Below are positions 1 through 13,600 of a stretch of DNA of 64,000 nt, piece by piece. A program made the translations under genes and the position numbers. The DNA is from Mactra quadrangularis (Eukaryota > Mollusca > Bivalvia > Venerida > Mactridae). Position 1 is the first letter of the stretch. The number at the start of each line of letters is the position of its first letter. The DNA lies in contig CM046299.1 in NCBI GenBank assembly GCA_025267735.1, positions 15,460,232 to 15,524,231 on the forward strand. The letters are read 5' to 3'. Under the pieces are notes generated by a model. That model ran no database searches. It had not been told where the DNA came from and saw nothing but the letters and a program-made list of their open reading frames with translations.

Positions 1-139
1 CAAGATATGCGTGTTTTTACCGACTTGACCCCACAAGCTGTCTGATCAATTGTTTAACCCCAATACTGAAATTTCATATTCGATTCGTGAAACATCTTAG
101 AAAGACCAAAACCTGTATATCTTAGATTCTTTTTTTCAG

Positions 140-1669
140 TGTCATCATTGGGTATTTGATGTTCTTATTGTATTTCTGGAAAATGGATGTGATAGACATA
201 CTATTAGTTTCATAGAAGATGACCATTACATGCAGGCTATTATCACCATGACAATTTTATTTGGTATGTGTATTCTATGTATTATAATATAAATTAAAGC
301 TTGTGAGGCATTTATTTGTCAATGAGGAGGATGTTTGCTCTGTGCTATATTTAAAGTCAGAAATCAAAACCTGTCCAAATACAGTGAGTAGGACAACTGA
401 TATCCAGGATATGAATGAAAATCGTTGAAATATGGCACAAAGTGACATATGCTACGTTACTTAACATTTTATACTAATTAACTTGTTATCTTATAATGTT
501 TCCACCAGTTTATTTTAATGTTGCATTCTGGTTTATATTTAGTCAGTTTCTGACATTCTTGAACAAGTAAATAACTTATAAGTGGCTTACATAGCAGTTT
601 TAAAAAACTTAAATAATGCCTTACATTTGATAAAATTTTATGTATAGTCATTATTACCACTGAGGATATTTCTTTTGATAATGGTTTTGCCCAAAGGGTT
701 ATGTTTGTTGGCTACAAATAAATATACAAATACATCACATTTATATGGCCCAAATATTTATCAGTCAAATGTTGTCGGGATTACGCCATGTTTGGATAAC
801 AACTCCAAGAATGCACTTTAAGTACACGTATTTACCTATTTACGTTTTATTATGATCAATTTACTTGTAGGACAGGACATAAATCTTTTGTCTTATGTTG
901 TAAGACGGCATAGCGATCATAAATATGTTGATCGTAGAGGGAATACATTGCTACATTTTTGTTGTCAAAAACGAAATGCTAATACTGAAATGAGGTAAAA
1001 ATGTTAATTATTGCAGTGTCCACAACTGTGAACTAATATGTTTGATTTAGGAGAGAAAATATTTTCTACATAATATTAGCTAATTATGTAATTGTAATTA
1101 CATTATTGAAAAGTTTTAAGATTATGATTGTAGCCTGTTAGGCTCACGGACATCAAAACGTTTTACTGTCTTGATGTAAATACTTGTTTGACAAATTAAA
1201 GTTCTCTTAACTGGAAACAGAAACATATCGTGACAAATAAGAAAATTATACAGTATGTAATATATTTTTCAGAACTAAAAGAATATAATTTTATTACTAT
1301 TACCAGCACGCTTTGAAACATTTCCATGCTTCTTAATCCTAAAAATTGAAAATTCATCTTGCAAGTTGGAAAAGAGAAAACAAGTATTCACAATATTAAT
1401 GTTATACTGAAAACTATACAGCAAACACAATTTAGAGGCATTACTTACCTATTCTGGCATACAAGATTGAATGTATTGTATATATGTAATATTTTCATCT
1501 TAATTGACATGTTTTATTTAATTCATCAGGTCTAAAGTGCTGGCTTTCCTTCTAGAATCTGGTGTTAACCCAAACTTAAAAAACCATGATCAACAATTAG
1601 CTATTGAATATATTGCACCGCATGAGGAAAAAAGTAGGGTAGTTCTGCAAAATGCTACAAGAATCCCAG
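140..1669 (+). CDS. TRANK1: TRANK1-like exons 1-3: N-terminal ankyrin-type repeats
   Basis: Exons 140-263, 871-994 and 1530-1669 encode residues 1-129. Exon 1 reads CHHWVFDVLIVFLENGCDRH and exon 2 contains YVDRRGNTLLHFCCQKRN, with the ankyrin signature of a D-x-x-G-N-T-L-L-H turn and helix. Exon 3 gives VLAFLLESGVNPNLKNHDQQ, the second helix of one repeat and the hairpin of the next (L-L-E-S-G-V-N-P-N). Ankyrin repeats bind proteins; the partner is unknown. The two 124-nt exons with similar phase suggest repeat-wise exon duplication. The window begins inside the gene, so more repeats probably precede these. Confidence 0.8.
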
Positions 1670-4600
1670 GTTATGCTTTACTCTTGTTATTTATACTTCT
1701 AATGATTCTAGTCCTTCTTATTTATATTTCCTATGTTATTTAAGCTAAAGTTCTGTGTTAAGAAATCAGACGTCGGCTCTCTTCATTATAGAGCTTAGTA
1801 AAAATCTCTGTGCTAATATTCTATTCCAGACTGAACCATGATCATTATTTATCAAAAATCATTATAGATGCATAAGAAAGCTCATAGTATTTTCCTTTTG
1901 AACTTGAACTTTATGTGATTACATTTGTTAGTTTAAACCCTCATAGTAGACTGGTAGATTTATGTTAAATTTCTACAGTGTTTAACTTTGTTTTGATAAC
2001 ATAATTATTGCGTCAGATTTTTTTAATTTCTGATACATATGTATATACATATGTACATGTCTTGTTCTGACTCTGGAATTAGAATGTACTTTGACATTAG
2101 CTATAAAGCCATGAACATGTGTCATTGTGACACTGAAACTGTAATATTCAATTACAATGTACTTTCCCTTTTTGTTATTTTTTTTCTTTTGTTACAGAAT
2201 CAAAATCAAAACCAAAGAAAACACAAAAGTCACAAACTACAAAATCAAAACAACCCACTCCTAATGCCAGTAACCAGTCAACTCAGCCTAAAATGACTGA
2301 AAACCCTAAAAAAGAATGTGAAGAATGTTTAGAATTGAAAGATCAAATAGCTAGTAATTTAAAGAAAAGCAAATTAGAAGAAGGCTATGGTAAAATGGTT
2401 GATCTGTGTAAAATTGAACATAAAGGACGTAAACATGACGGTATTGTTAGACAGGCCGTTAATGAGATTGCTCATAAATTATCAGAAACATTTCATCCAG
2501 GTATTTATCTTTTATTGGCGATGATATAAAATAGAAATTAAATCTTAATCATGAAAGTAATTGTAAGCTCATTTAAAATTTACCTTTTGACATACTATGT
2601 AGATTATAGACCAGTGTCGCAATATCATGAATATAATTCATTTGATGCGCGATATGACCTTTCTGTGTTGATGCGCCGTAAAACCCAAACAAACAAAATA
2701 ATTCATTTGATACCTGTTTCACATATATTTCATTATAAACACTTTTAATTACTTTAAGTTATACTCAAGGTAAATAATGTTATTATAGAAGTTTCCTGGT
2801 CAATTATCGGTCATGCGTGTTTGTTTATGATTTAAGATAAATGTCATTGGTATGTGAAGCAGGATCATTGGCAATTACTTAGAAGTTAATTCTTTATGGA
2901 AGAATACAAATTCGTTCTCTGGGGAATTATCAACTGAAATACAAATTCGTTTTCAGGAAAATTATCAACTTAAATCATTAAGTATGAGACAGAGTGAGTA
3001 TTGAGTATACTTAAAATACACGGTGCGTCCTGTTTTTCTGTAGATTATTTTTATATGTAACTTATTTTCTTTTTCTTATAGAACTTCCAAACGTTCTCAC
3101 CAAAGTTGGTGGTGAAGTGTATCTTATGATAGTTGATAAACTTGCTTCTTCAAATAAATGGCGTCAGCTTGACATGTTGGTTAGAAAATATCGTCAAGTT
3201 GTTGGATCAGATCAATTGAAAGGTGAGATGTATGCACATACAATGTTTGCATTAACTGATTAACCTAAAGCCTTATGAATTCAGATTTAAAATGAATGAA
3301 TGACTAGTCGAAATTTAGTCAATGCCTGAAATACATTTTCATTTGGAAGAAAATAATTGCATTGCTGGCAATGGATATCACAAAAACTGAACATGTCTCA
3401 TAAAAGCTCTGAGATGTTATTATTAGTTGCTGGAACAGTTCATGTGTAAATATGTCATATAGGAACAATTTGTACAAAATAATTTTGAGCAAAGATCTAC
3501 CATATGTAGCATGTGGTATGTGAAGCATTTTTTTTTCAAAGATATGTTTTGTTTTGATATTTATTTGTTTCCCATTGTTTTGAAGGGTTTGCATCTGATC
3601 TTACTGTGGTGCCACTAATCAGAGACCCTTCATTAAAGGCAGCTGAAGATAGAAAAGTGCAAATACTCAATACTATATTAAGTGGCGGTGCATCTCTAGG
3701 AAGTGACAGTAAGTTTTGATTTTATGAATATTGTCAATCTCTGACAAGGATTTTATCTGTGATTAAATGCAACAAAGATATTTTTAGTTTGGATGGGTTT
3801 AATGTAGTATTAACACATTGTATCTACGACCATTCTTCTTCCTGCAATGATTTTTAATTATGTAGGACAGTTGTCAGTCATTGACGAACGTATGCGCTTG
3901 GTAGTTTGTTAACAGTTTAATCCAGAGATTTAGCCTTTCCAGGAGGAGTGATTAGGTTGACTGACTGCCGTTATATGACCTATACAATTTGTTGCTACGG
4001 CGTTAAACCCAACAAACAAATATCATCACTGACTTCCAACTACCCTACATGATTAAGAATCTGTGAAATGCATTAAAATATCTACTGTATCAAAATGTGC
4101 TATTGAAAGCTTAATCGATAAAAGATGAATGTAGTTATTTTCTTAAATTCTGTTCTGTTAATGATATCTTTATTTTTAAACATTGCTACTTAGTTTAAGT
4201 TATGAATCTCTAATATAATTCTAGTTCATTGAACTAACAAACAGGCAGTATTTTATTGCCATTGCATTCTTATTTTCAAGTTGCATCATATATGAAAAAA
4301 AAAAGATTTCTTATGAAAAATATTTTTTAGGATTCTTTTAAAATTCCCTTAGCCGCCCGACTAGCTCAGTTGGTAGCACGCAAGTCTACTGATCGAGGGG
4401 TCGTGGGTTCGATTCCCATGCGGGGCATACTTATTATTTCTACGGCCATTCTCCCTCCTACCTATGATTTTTAATTATGTAGTACAGTTGTCAGTCACTG
4501 ACGAAAGTATGCACTTAGATGTTGGTTAACAGCTAGATCCAGAGATTTAGCCTTTTCAGGAGGAGTGAGTAGGTTGACTGACCGCCGTTATATGACCTAT

Positions 4601-7600
4601 ACAATGTGTCGCTACGGCGTTAAACCCAACTAACAAACAAACGAACACACAAAATTCCCACATAGTATCATTGTAAGGGATAGTGTTTTTATGTCTTTTA
4701 ATTTCATTAATACTCTTTTATTTCAGATGGTCAGATGGCTATTAAATGTGCTGTGACTGAGGAACATTATAAAGTATTGATAGAGCTTGTACAGAATGGC
4801 GCTGATACAAGTAAATTATCAATGTATGACGGAGACACACCTATACATGCCGCCCTTGTTATAGTTCTTGAGAAAGAGAAATGTGAGTGAGCATGTTGTG
4901 TAACTGTTTATTACAGTTTATTTTTTTTGTTGTTGTTCCTTCTAAGATGTACAGTGTTTTCAAATTGTCCTTTGATAAAATCTTAGAGATTCACATTCAT
5001 CCATATAAAGAATATGAATTCATCTCTGCAAATTCATAAATCAGCATTTATTAGTTTATCAACATACGATTGAAAGTATGTTACACAATTTGGCTTTAAT
5101 ACTTGTAAAATTCTTGCGGGAGTCATTATGCATTTTCAGATTTTATGAATGATCACTGCTACCATAGTCAAGAGATTCCATGCTACTTGATTTTTGTTTA
5201 TTATTTTCAGCAAATTATTTGCTAGATGTATTGCTTGAGAAATATTACGAAGATCCTGAAGCCAATCAGCATTTAGATCCAGAACAACTAGATGCCTGTG
5301 GTGATTGTATCTTTCATCGTATTGCTAAATGTAAATTCAACAGCCAGGTTCTCAAACTTACTGAACTTTTGTGTGCCAGGGGTAAAATATCTGCTAATTA
5401 TTTTGATAAAGAAAACAGACTCCCTACTTTCTACATCACCAGAAAGAATGACAGACGTTTGCAATACTTCAAACTGGCACAGTCTCTTCCACCATCAAGA
5501 AAACAATCTTCCCAAACATTTTCTCAAAAGCCGACAGAGAGGAAGAGCGATGAAACTGACGAGATATTGTACATGAGACGACCAGCTGATAGTCAAACTA
5601 GTCCAAAAAGTGGGACATTAGAAGTTTCAAGGTTTGAATCTGAAAAAGAAAAACGTAAGAAACGTGTTGAAGAGCTTATAAGTTTGTTGCCAGATAGCAA
5701 GTACTCAATATTTAGTGCCAGTCACTTAATTTATGATGATCGTCTTGACAATCCAATAAATGAAGAAGTAACTGACACGGTAGCAGAAGTGACTCACACA
5801 AAAGCAGAAGTAACTGACATAAAAGCAGAAGTAACTGACAAAAGAGCAGCTTATGGTAAACCAGATTTAAAACATAAGAAAGATGTCAAAGAAGAAGAGA
5901 TAAAAAGCACTGAGGAATTCAAATATTATACTGCAAACGATGTTCTAACCACAAGTGAACAAAATCAAAGTAAAGAGATGAAAGATCACATACATGGAGG
6001 TGTTGATAAAGTGCTGGATAATCGAAAAGAAAACCATACTACTCCTAACTCTGATATACAGTCAGATGACAGTATGAATGAAGAATTTGTGGATGTTGTT
6101 GAAGATCTTAATAATAATGCTGATGAGGAGAGAACAGATATAAATGAAGAACATAATGGAAACAAATTTGCTGATGCTGATGATTTATCAGAGGATGCAA
6201 CTAACAAACAAGAAAATGGCATACTTAAACAACAGGACAAAACTACTAATAGAGAGTGCTATACTTTTGTCAGACATGATAAAACTATGATTACTGAAAC
6301 TGACAAAACAGTCACTGACGAAGAAACTTCAGATGGTGAAAATGAGATATCTACGACCAGAGATGATTCTGTTGGAAGAGCAATTGAAAAATCTAACACA
6401 AATGATAACGGTGTTTCAGAAATTAAGAACTTAGTTCCTCAGGATAGAAGTACTGTTTTAGAAATAAATAAGCCTGTGCAAGAGGATACTATTACTCATG
6501 TGGAAACTAACAATTGTGTTGGATGGAAGAAGCAGGACATACCATTTACAGTGGAAGAAAACACAAACAACAATGCTGAGGATGAGCCAAAATCTGAACT
6601 TGATACCAATGATAATGATGAAATTAACCCTAAAGCAGACACTAACAGTAAAGAAGTAGGTGAAGGTAGTGGCGGTGATCGTGGCAATGAAGTTGAAAGT
6701 GCTGAAAATGATTATTTTAACAATGAAGATGTTGATGAAGGGGATGATGAAGAAGACGATGATGATTTTGACATTGATGTTCAGGTAAAAACCTTGCATA
6801 CGTATAATCAGCTAACTAAGAAGCGAAAGTACCTGGATTTAATTCCCTAATGGGACATAACTAAATGTACTGTCGAAGATATTGGTTTTGGGATATTATC
6901 TTTGAACATTCTTCTGCCTACCTCTGAATCAAGGAGGGTGATATTTTGTCATGGGTGAGGGTATGTGCTTTGTAAGTTATTAGCCTAGGACCAAAGATCG
7001 TGGCCTGTACAAGAACTGAGTGAGCGTCTGGTCACTATGTGACTGAAAAAGTGACATGTGACATAAAGCACATTAATTACACTACTTATAAAAGCTTCTT
7101 GTTTGTCATTTTAAACTTTTTCGGCACTATAATTGTTAGTTTATTAAGAATATCCGGTATATGATGTATGTAATTTTCAATACATAAATTGTATTGTGTT
7201 GTATTGTAGTGTATTGTATTGTATTTCATCGATTTCTGTGCGTTAACTTTCAAACGTTTTTGTATTGTAAGGTTTTTGACAACTTGGAATGGGAGGTTGA
7301 ATGTACTGCTGAAGTATGGAAGACTCTTCGTGACAAACATGTATTACCTGACCTTAAACGTCGTATTGTTAGAAAAGTACAATTACTAGCAAGTGGTGAT
7401 TGGCATCCTCATCTATGTAAGAAATTGAAAGGTGTGCCTGCAACGATCAACTTATTTGAAGCAAAGTTTAGTAAAGGTTTGTTAAATCTTTAAATGATTT
7501 ATTGTCTGTAAGGTAATGACATTTGTCACATCATACATACAAGTATGAAGGTACGTGTAGTTTATATGAATTGTAAATTTTCTTAAATTCCACATTATAG

Positions 7601-10600
7601 TAATGCTATATTTGAACTTGTGTTGCCAGTTTTTGTCTATTATTACTGCATCCATCCATTGTCGTTTTTTTTAATTTAATCATAATGTTGTCAATGTTAT
7701 GTCTTACAATCTGCCAAGAGTGTACGAATTGTATATTAATGGTGGAAAAAAAAACTCCGCCCCAAGTGACACTTGTCGTTTTAGATCTTATTACTGGTAG
7801 TTAAAATAATGTTTATTGTCTCGTTTATTTTGTATCATTTTAAGGGAGAAGAATAATCTGGGAATTGGCTATAGCATTCTCACCAAGATTAAGTGAATCA
7901 GCTGAACTTCGTCTTCACGGTAACAAAGAGGAGATAACACAGCCAGTCAGAGGTGGAAGAATATATTCTGAGATTATACGTGTTTGGGAAATTGTTCTAG
8001 ATCATGATAAAATCAATAGGTAAGATTGATACCAACCTAACTTTAAGGGCTTGTATAAAACCATTGAAGTCTATATTTTGTTAAGATTGTATCATAATTT
8101 AAATTTAAGGCTTTTAGAATGTCATATGCCACCCGACTTTCTCTACTAACATAATGCCTGTATTAACTTCTTGTTGTTTGATATATTCTTTTGTGATCAC
8201 AGATGTGATCTACTTGTATAAGAATGAGCGTTTTGACGCACGGTATGTGGATTTAGAAAAGCGCGGTAAAAAAAAAATAAAGTAACCTGTGATTATTTTA
8301 ATTAACTAACTTAAATTGAATATTGACATTGAATTCAATTTTACTTTTACAGGAGTGTACAAAAGATCAAGAAATCTCACCAAAGAGGTGAATGTTGTAT
8401 CATACAGAAAAGTTTACGTGGAATGAAAGTAGATAATGATCAAATTACAACAAGTAAAGCAAAAAGATATCCAAATTTGTTCGCTGAAGACGATATTTCT
8501 GTTGATGATATTAAACAACAGCATGAGGTCAGTAGATGTCCGTTCTAAATTTTAGTTGTTTCATGAAATCCTTGTAACATTAAGTGTTCTAAAACTGTCA
8601 GAATAGTTTAGTATTTTATTGAAGTAGGTTATATTCATATGGTAAATAATCAAATATTTATCGTTCAATTCTTAAAGTCATGATTACGGCATAGATTCTA
8701 CATTATATATACTTTTGTAACATCTGATAAAAGTAGTAACTGTTATAATGTAGTAAATGTTCCGGTTTGGAGAGAATTCCGGTTTAGAGGGTTTCCGATT
8801 TAGAGGGGTTCTATTGTATAGTAAATATGTCAATGAGTTACTGTTTTTGACCAAACAAAACTACTGTTCATCAGCGTAGTGTTTTTGATGATTTCAAATG
8901 TGTTCATTTGTTTCAGGAAATTCGGAGATTTTTCCCACCAGCCAGTTCTAATGAGACAGAGTATCATATACTCAAATTTTATTCCTTCTCATCAACTCTG
9001 GTCAATCATGTACTACAGAATATAGAAACTAAAGTTGACTTTCCATTCCGTGTGACTGATCTAGAACATGCTATTATCAACTTAAAATCAAATGCTCCAA
9101 TTTTACTTCTAGGACGAAGTGGCACTGGTAATAGTTTACTACATATGTATTTATATAATGTACCAATGAAATTTCCATGGAAACTTTATTTTTGCTATTT
9201 CTGTGGTGGTATAGCTTCTGACATTAAATCAATAAAATATCTTCAAATATTGCATTAGTGCATTAAAGTTAACATTATTTGTGTAAAATTCACATTTGTC
9301 AATTTTTCCTTATTAGCTCGTTTTACGAAGTAAATGAAGAGCTCTTCTACTCGCCCTAGCGTCGGCGTCCGCGTCCACATGTCTGATTTTGTGCAGTAAA
9401 ATATTTTTTACTAAAACTTTTTTATTTCTTGAGGTATCAAACTTTAAATATATGCTACTTATTATCTACCACATCTCATGTGACAAGGTTCATAACTCCA
9501 AAAACATTTTTTTCAAAATTGTCTCTGGTGAACTTAGAATTTTAAAAAAAAAATATTTTTGTTTTAATTTAAATTTGTTAAGGTATCATTTTCAAATTTC
9601 AAAATATGTATGTTCCTTATCATCAACCACATCTCATGTGACAAATACTTACTTAGTCGAGCAAGCCGTCTCCTCTGACAGCTCTTGTTTCTTACATATA
9701 AAACCAACTGTATGAAATACGGAACTATAATGTATGCTCTATGGAAGATGAAACAATTAAATATAATTGTTTCAACTAAGATTTGTTTGGCAGTTATAAT
9801 AGTGCCTGCTAAAATAGTTTGTCGTATTGAATAATGATCCACTGACATGTAGTGGCATGTTTCATGTTATAAAACAGGTCCGGCTAGCTCAGTTGGTAGC
9901 ACGCAAGTCTACTGATCGAGGGGTCGTAAATTCGATTTCCGGGCGGGACATACTTTCGTGGAGCTTGGTCATGAAATTATTTCTTCGGACATTATCCACC
10001 TTACCAATGATTTTTAATTATGTAGGGCAGTTGTCAGTCACTGACGAAAGTATGCGCTTGATAGTTGGTTAAATCCTAAGTTGTAACCTTTTCAGGAGGA
10101 GTCAGTAGGTTGACTGACCGCCGTTATATGGTCTATACAATGTTGCGTCGGCGTTAAACCCAACAAAAACAAACTAAACAAAATATAAAACAGGTGAAAC
10201 TGATATTTATGTTAATGTACATGTTTCATTACCTCAAAGATTTTGTCTGCAAATATAAAACTACATGTATGCTCTATTTATGAAAAACAGACTTTTGTAT
10301 GTGTAGTCTTTATGCAGTCTTTATTACAATGTTGAGAGAAATTAAAATGCATGTAAGTTTTCAGTTGTTATTAAAACACACATTTTGTATGGTACAAAAA
10401 AATGAAGATTCGAAAACTTACATTTATATCAAATTGTGAAACTAATTTAACAATCATCATTTTCATTATAGGTAAAACAACATGTTGTTTGTACAGATTG
10501 TGGAGAAAGTTTCATGCATATTGGACAACAGCAAAACAATCTGGACCCCTACTACCTAGAGGTATTGAATTAATTCATCAAGATGATGTCCAAGACAATG

Positions 10601-13600
10601 ATGAAGAATCAGGTACTATGAAACAGAGACTTGTTTTATTCTCTGCTGACATGTACACACAATATTAGTTTTATCATGTGAGACTTCATATGCTATTTGT
10701 ACTGTTAAGTTAAAAAATATGGTGAGATGAAATATTATCACTCCCCAAAATGATAATTGTTTGCTACCCAATAGGAATCATTCCATTTCAGAGTTGACAT
10801 TATCATTTTTCAGCCCACTGTGTGCTTTATACATGAAATGATTTCATCCACGTTTTTTCGTGTTATTCTCGTAATTTTTGTATTGATTTTTCTTCCGTAG
10901 ACACACATTCATACTATATTGTTTGCCTTCTTTTAAAAAATAACCATATAAAATATATTTTAGAATATCCCCTTAATGATGATCCAGCCAAATCCTCAAT
11001 GTTTAATGTTCAAAATTATATTCTTACATTATTTAGAGAACACAGACAAAGAAGACAATGATGATGATGATGGTGATGATGATACCAAAGATGAAATATA
11101 CAAGTCATCTTCAGCCTGTGGTGGTATTGATGAGGAGAACTGTAGTAATATTACAGATCAATTTGACCATTTACATCAAATTTTTATTACAAAAAATGCT
11201 GTACTATCTAACGAAGTTCAGAAGAACTTTCGTGAGTTAAGTCATGCTGATAATTTAATGGAAGATCAAGTACTACATGAGGAGGATGACTTACCACACA
11301 GACTTCAAGATGTTCAGGTCTATAGATGGTTTTTTTTAATTTAAAGATTGATTTAACTTTTTTACTTTGTTGTCCAAACATTCCAGTTATGGTCACAGTC
11401 TGCTGTTTTAAATCTTGTCAAGAAAATTAAACAGATTTGCCTAATGACATGCTTGTGCAATATGTTGTTGGTTGGCATTATCATTTCTTCAATAAAAGGG
11501 GCTGAAATTAAACAAAAACTAAGATAGGGCCTAGAATACTTGACATAATTTTTTTTAAACGTAATCGTTTTAAATATAATGCAGATTTAAAAATAATAAA
11601 AACTATGATCCATGTTTTAAAACTGTAGAATGTGACTACTATTATTACGGTGCCTGAATTTCATATCTGTTGTATTAAGCATGATATTTTTACAAGTAAA
11701 ATAAAAACTTAACTCATGCAGGCGTATGAATAGAGTAAACTTTACTATCCAATGTGATGTGATATGTACTACAAAACTTACCAAGCTATCCTAATATCTG
11801 ATTCATGTATCAGGGTTGTTAACTTAATCATTTTTATTTTGTAGGACTATTCGTTTCCCCTATTTTTGACATCTAGACAATTACTTCTTATGCTTGATGC
11901 TTCATTAGGATCTCCTCACTTCTTTGACAGAAAAGCCGACGGCAGTTTGAAGGTAAGTATTTAAGGAAACCTGTGTTGATCATCCTCATATGTTGATATC
12001 AATTTGGCTGGTTTTGTTATTGACAACTTCGTTCTGATAAGTTTTGATGGGATTGTCCGAACAAATATTTGCTTCATTTTGGTCAACTCAGGTAAGGTTC
12101 TGAATTTTGCAATGCAATTTTTTATTTGCATGCTTGTATGAAACTAAAGTTCGGTCATTTGTGTATTTTGTGTATACATGTGTATAAATTACCCTGTATG
12201 TTTTTTGACTGTTTGATTTTATAATATTGAAATCAATTCACACCATGTCATTATCTAAGCATTTGCAATTGTATAAACCTTAGAATTTGGGTTATATTGT
12301 TTCAACGAACTTAAATAATCCAGGCACATTTGGGCTTTTTGTTCGAGTATATATCATTATTTTACTATAACAGGTTGATATTGCTGGTTGGACTGATCTA
12401 GATGGTCCTCTAAGTTTTCTACCTATGTTAGATGATGACTCAGATATTGATGAAAATGAACAGAATGACGATGATGATGATGACAATATTGATGGACATT
12501 CAGCTTCTGTCCATAGAAAGAAACTAAAGGTTTGAAATTTTAGACTATTCATGATTTGTAGGAAAATGTTGAATGACTTGAATTGTGTACATCTTTATTA
12601 TGTGGTTTGGTTTGTTTCTAGCAATGAGTGCATCAATTTTACTCCAGTATTGTTCCTAAAGGAGGTACATGTTCGAGTGTGATTTTATTGGTCAGTATCA
12701 TTAATCCAATGATAAACGTTTGTTACATAGGTATATACAATTTTAAAAGTGGAGATATTTGATATTTGTATTTTGAACTAATGATATTACCTATTTATTC
12801 ATTTTGAAGTTAAGATATTAAAAACAAACTATTTTTATTGGCATATTTTGGCAATTGCTATCAATCGTCAGCGTGTTCCAATTCGCCACCATCTTAACCT
12901 AATTGATGTTATCATATGTTGCTAAAAGAACAATATGGACCTAAAACAATTTTTACCCAGTTGAAATGAACAATCGTAACGAAATTAGTGACAAAGCAAT
13001 ATAAATATGCCTATAACTTCATAAAAACTTAACAGTGATAAATTATGCTGAAAAAAGGTTTTATTTCTTTATTATTGTAATCATATTGTATTTTGTCTGG
13101 TTTAATATATTATCTCACATACATCTGTATACATTTATATCAGGTTGATCCCAGAAGGGAAATTACATATATTGTGTTTGTTGAAGAGATTTGGCCTAAA
13201 ATACAGAAAAAAGATTGCAATTTTCACCCTTCATTGGTATGGATGGAAATTATGTCCTTTATAAAGGTATACAGTTCAAATATGTTTTAAAATATGAATT
13301 TAGTTGATACATTAAAAGCTAACCTTTTTGTTGTTGCTGTTTTTAACGCTTATTTGTTTGAAAGTTTTTAATGTTTTTTGTTCAATAAAGCTTATTGCAA
13401 TAATATTAGTGCTGAAAAATATGAGGACTAAATATGGAAGATGGAAAATGAATAACAGATGGAAATGTACATTTGCGTATGGGCAGTTTTCATTTTATTT
13501 CTCACTATTTGATATACAAGTATTAAATATTGAAAATACATATTTTTCTCATATTAAGTTGATCCATCTTATAGAATTATATTACTAGTAGAAAATGATT

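Noticed and set aside
4353..4428. A tRNA gene on the plus strand
   Set aside because: It has A- and B-box-like sequences, but a 220-bp SINE body and tail follow, the whole unit has target-site duplications, and near-copies exist at 9880 and 3823.
6785..6850. Extension of exon 8 to the in-frame stop at 6848-6850 as the gene's end
   Set aside because: A consensus donor lies at 6785 and the next exons continue the frame into conserved helicase sequence, so this is intron read-through.
9827..10072. Plus-strand open frame of 81 codons
   Set aside because: It is translated SINE sequence.
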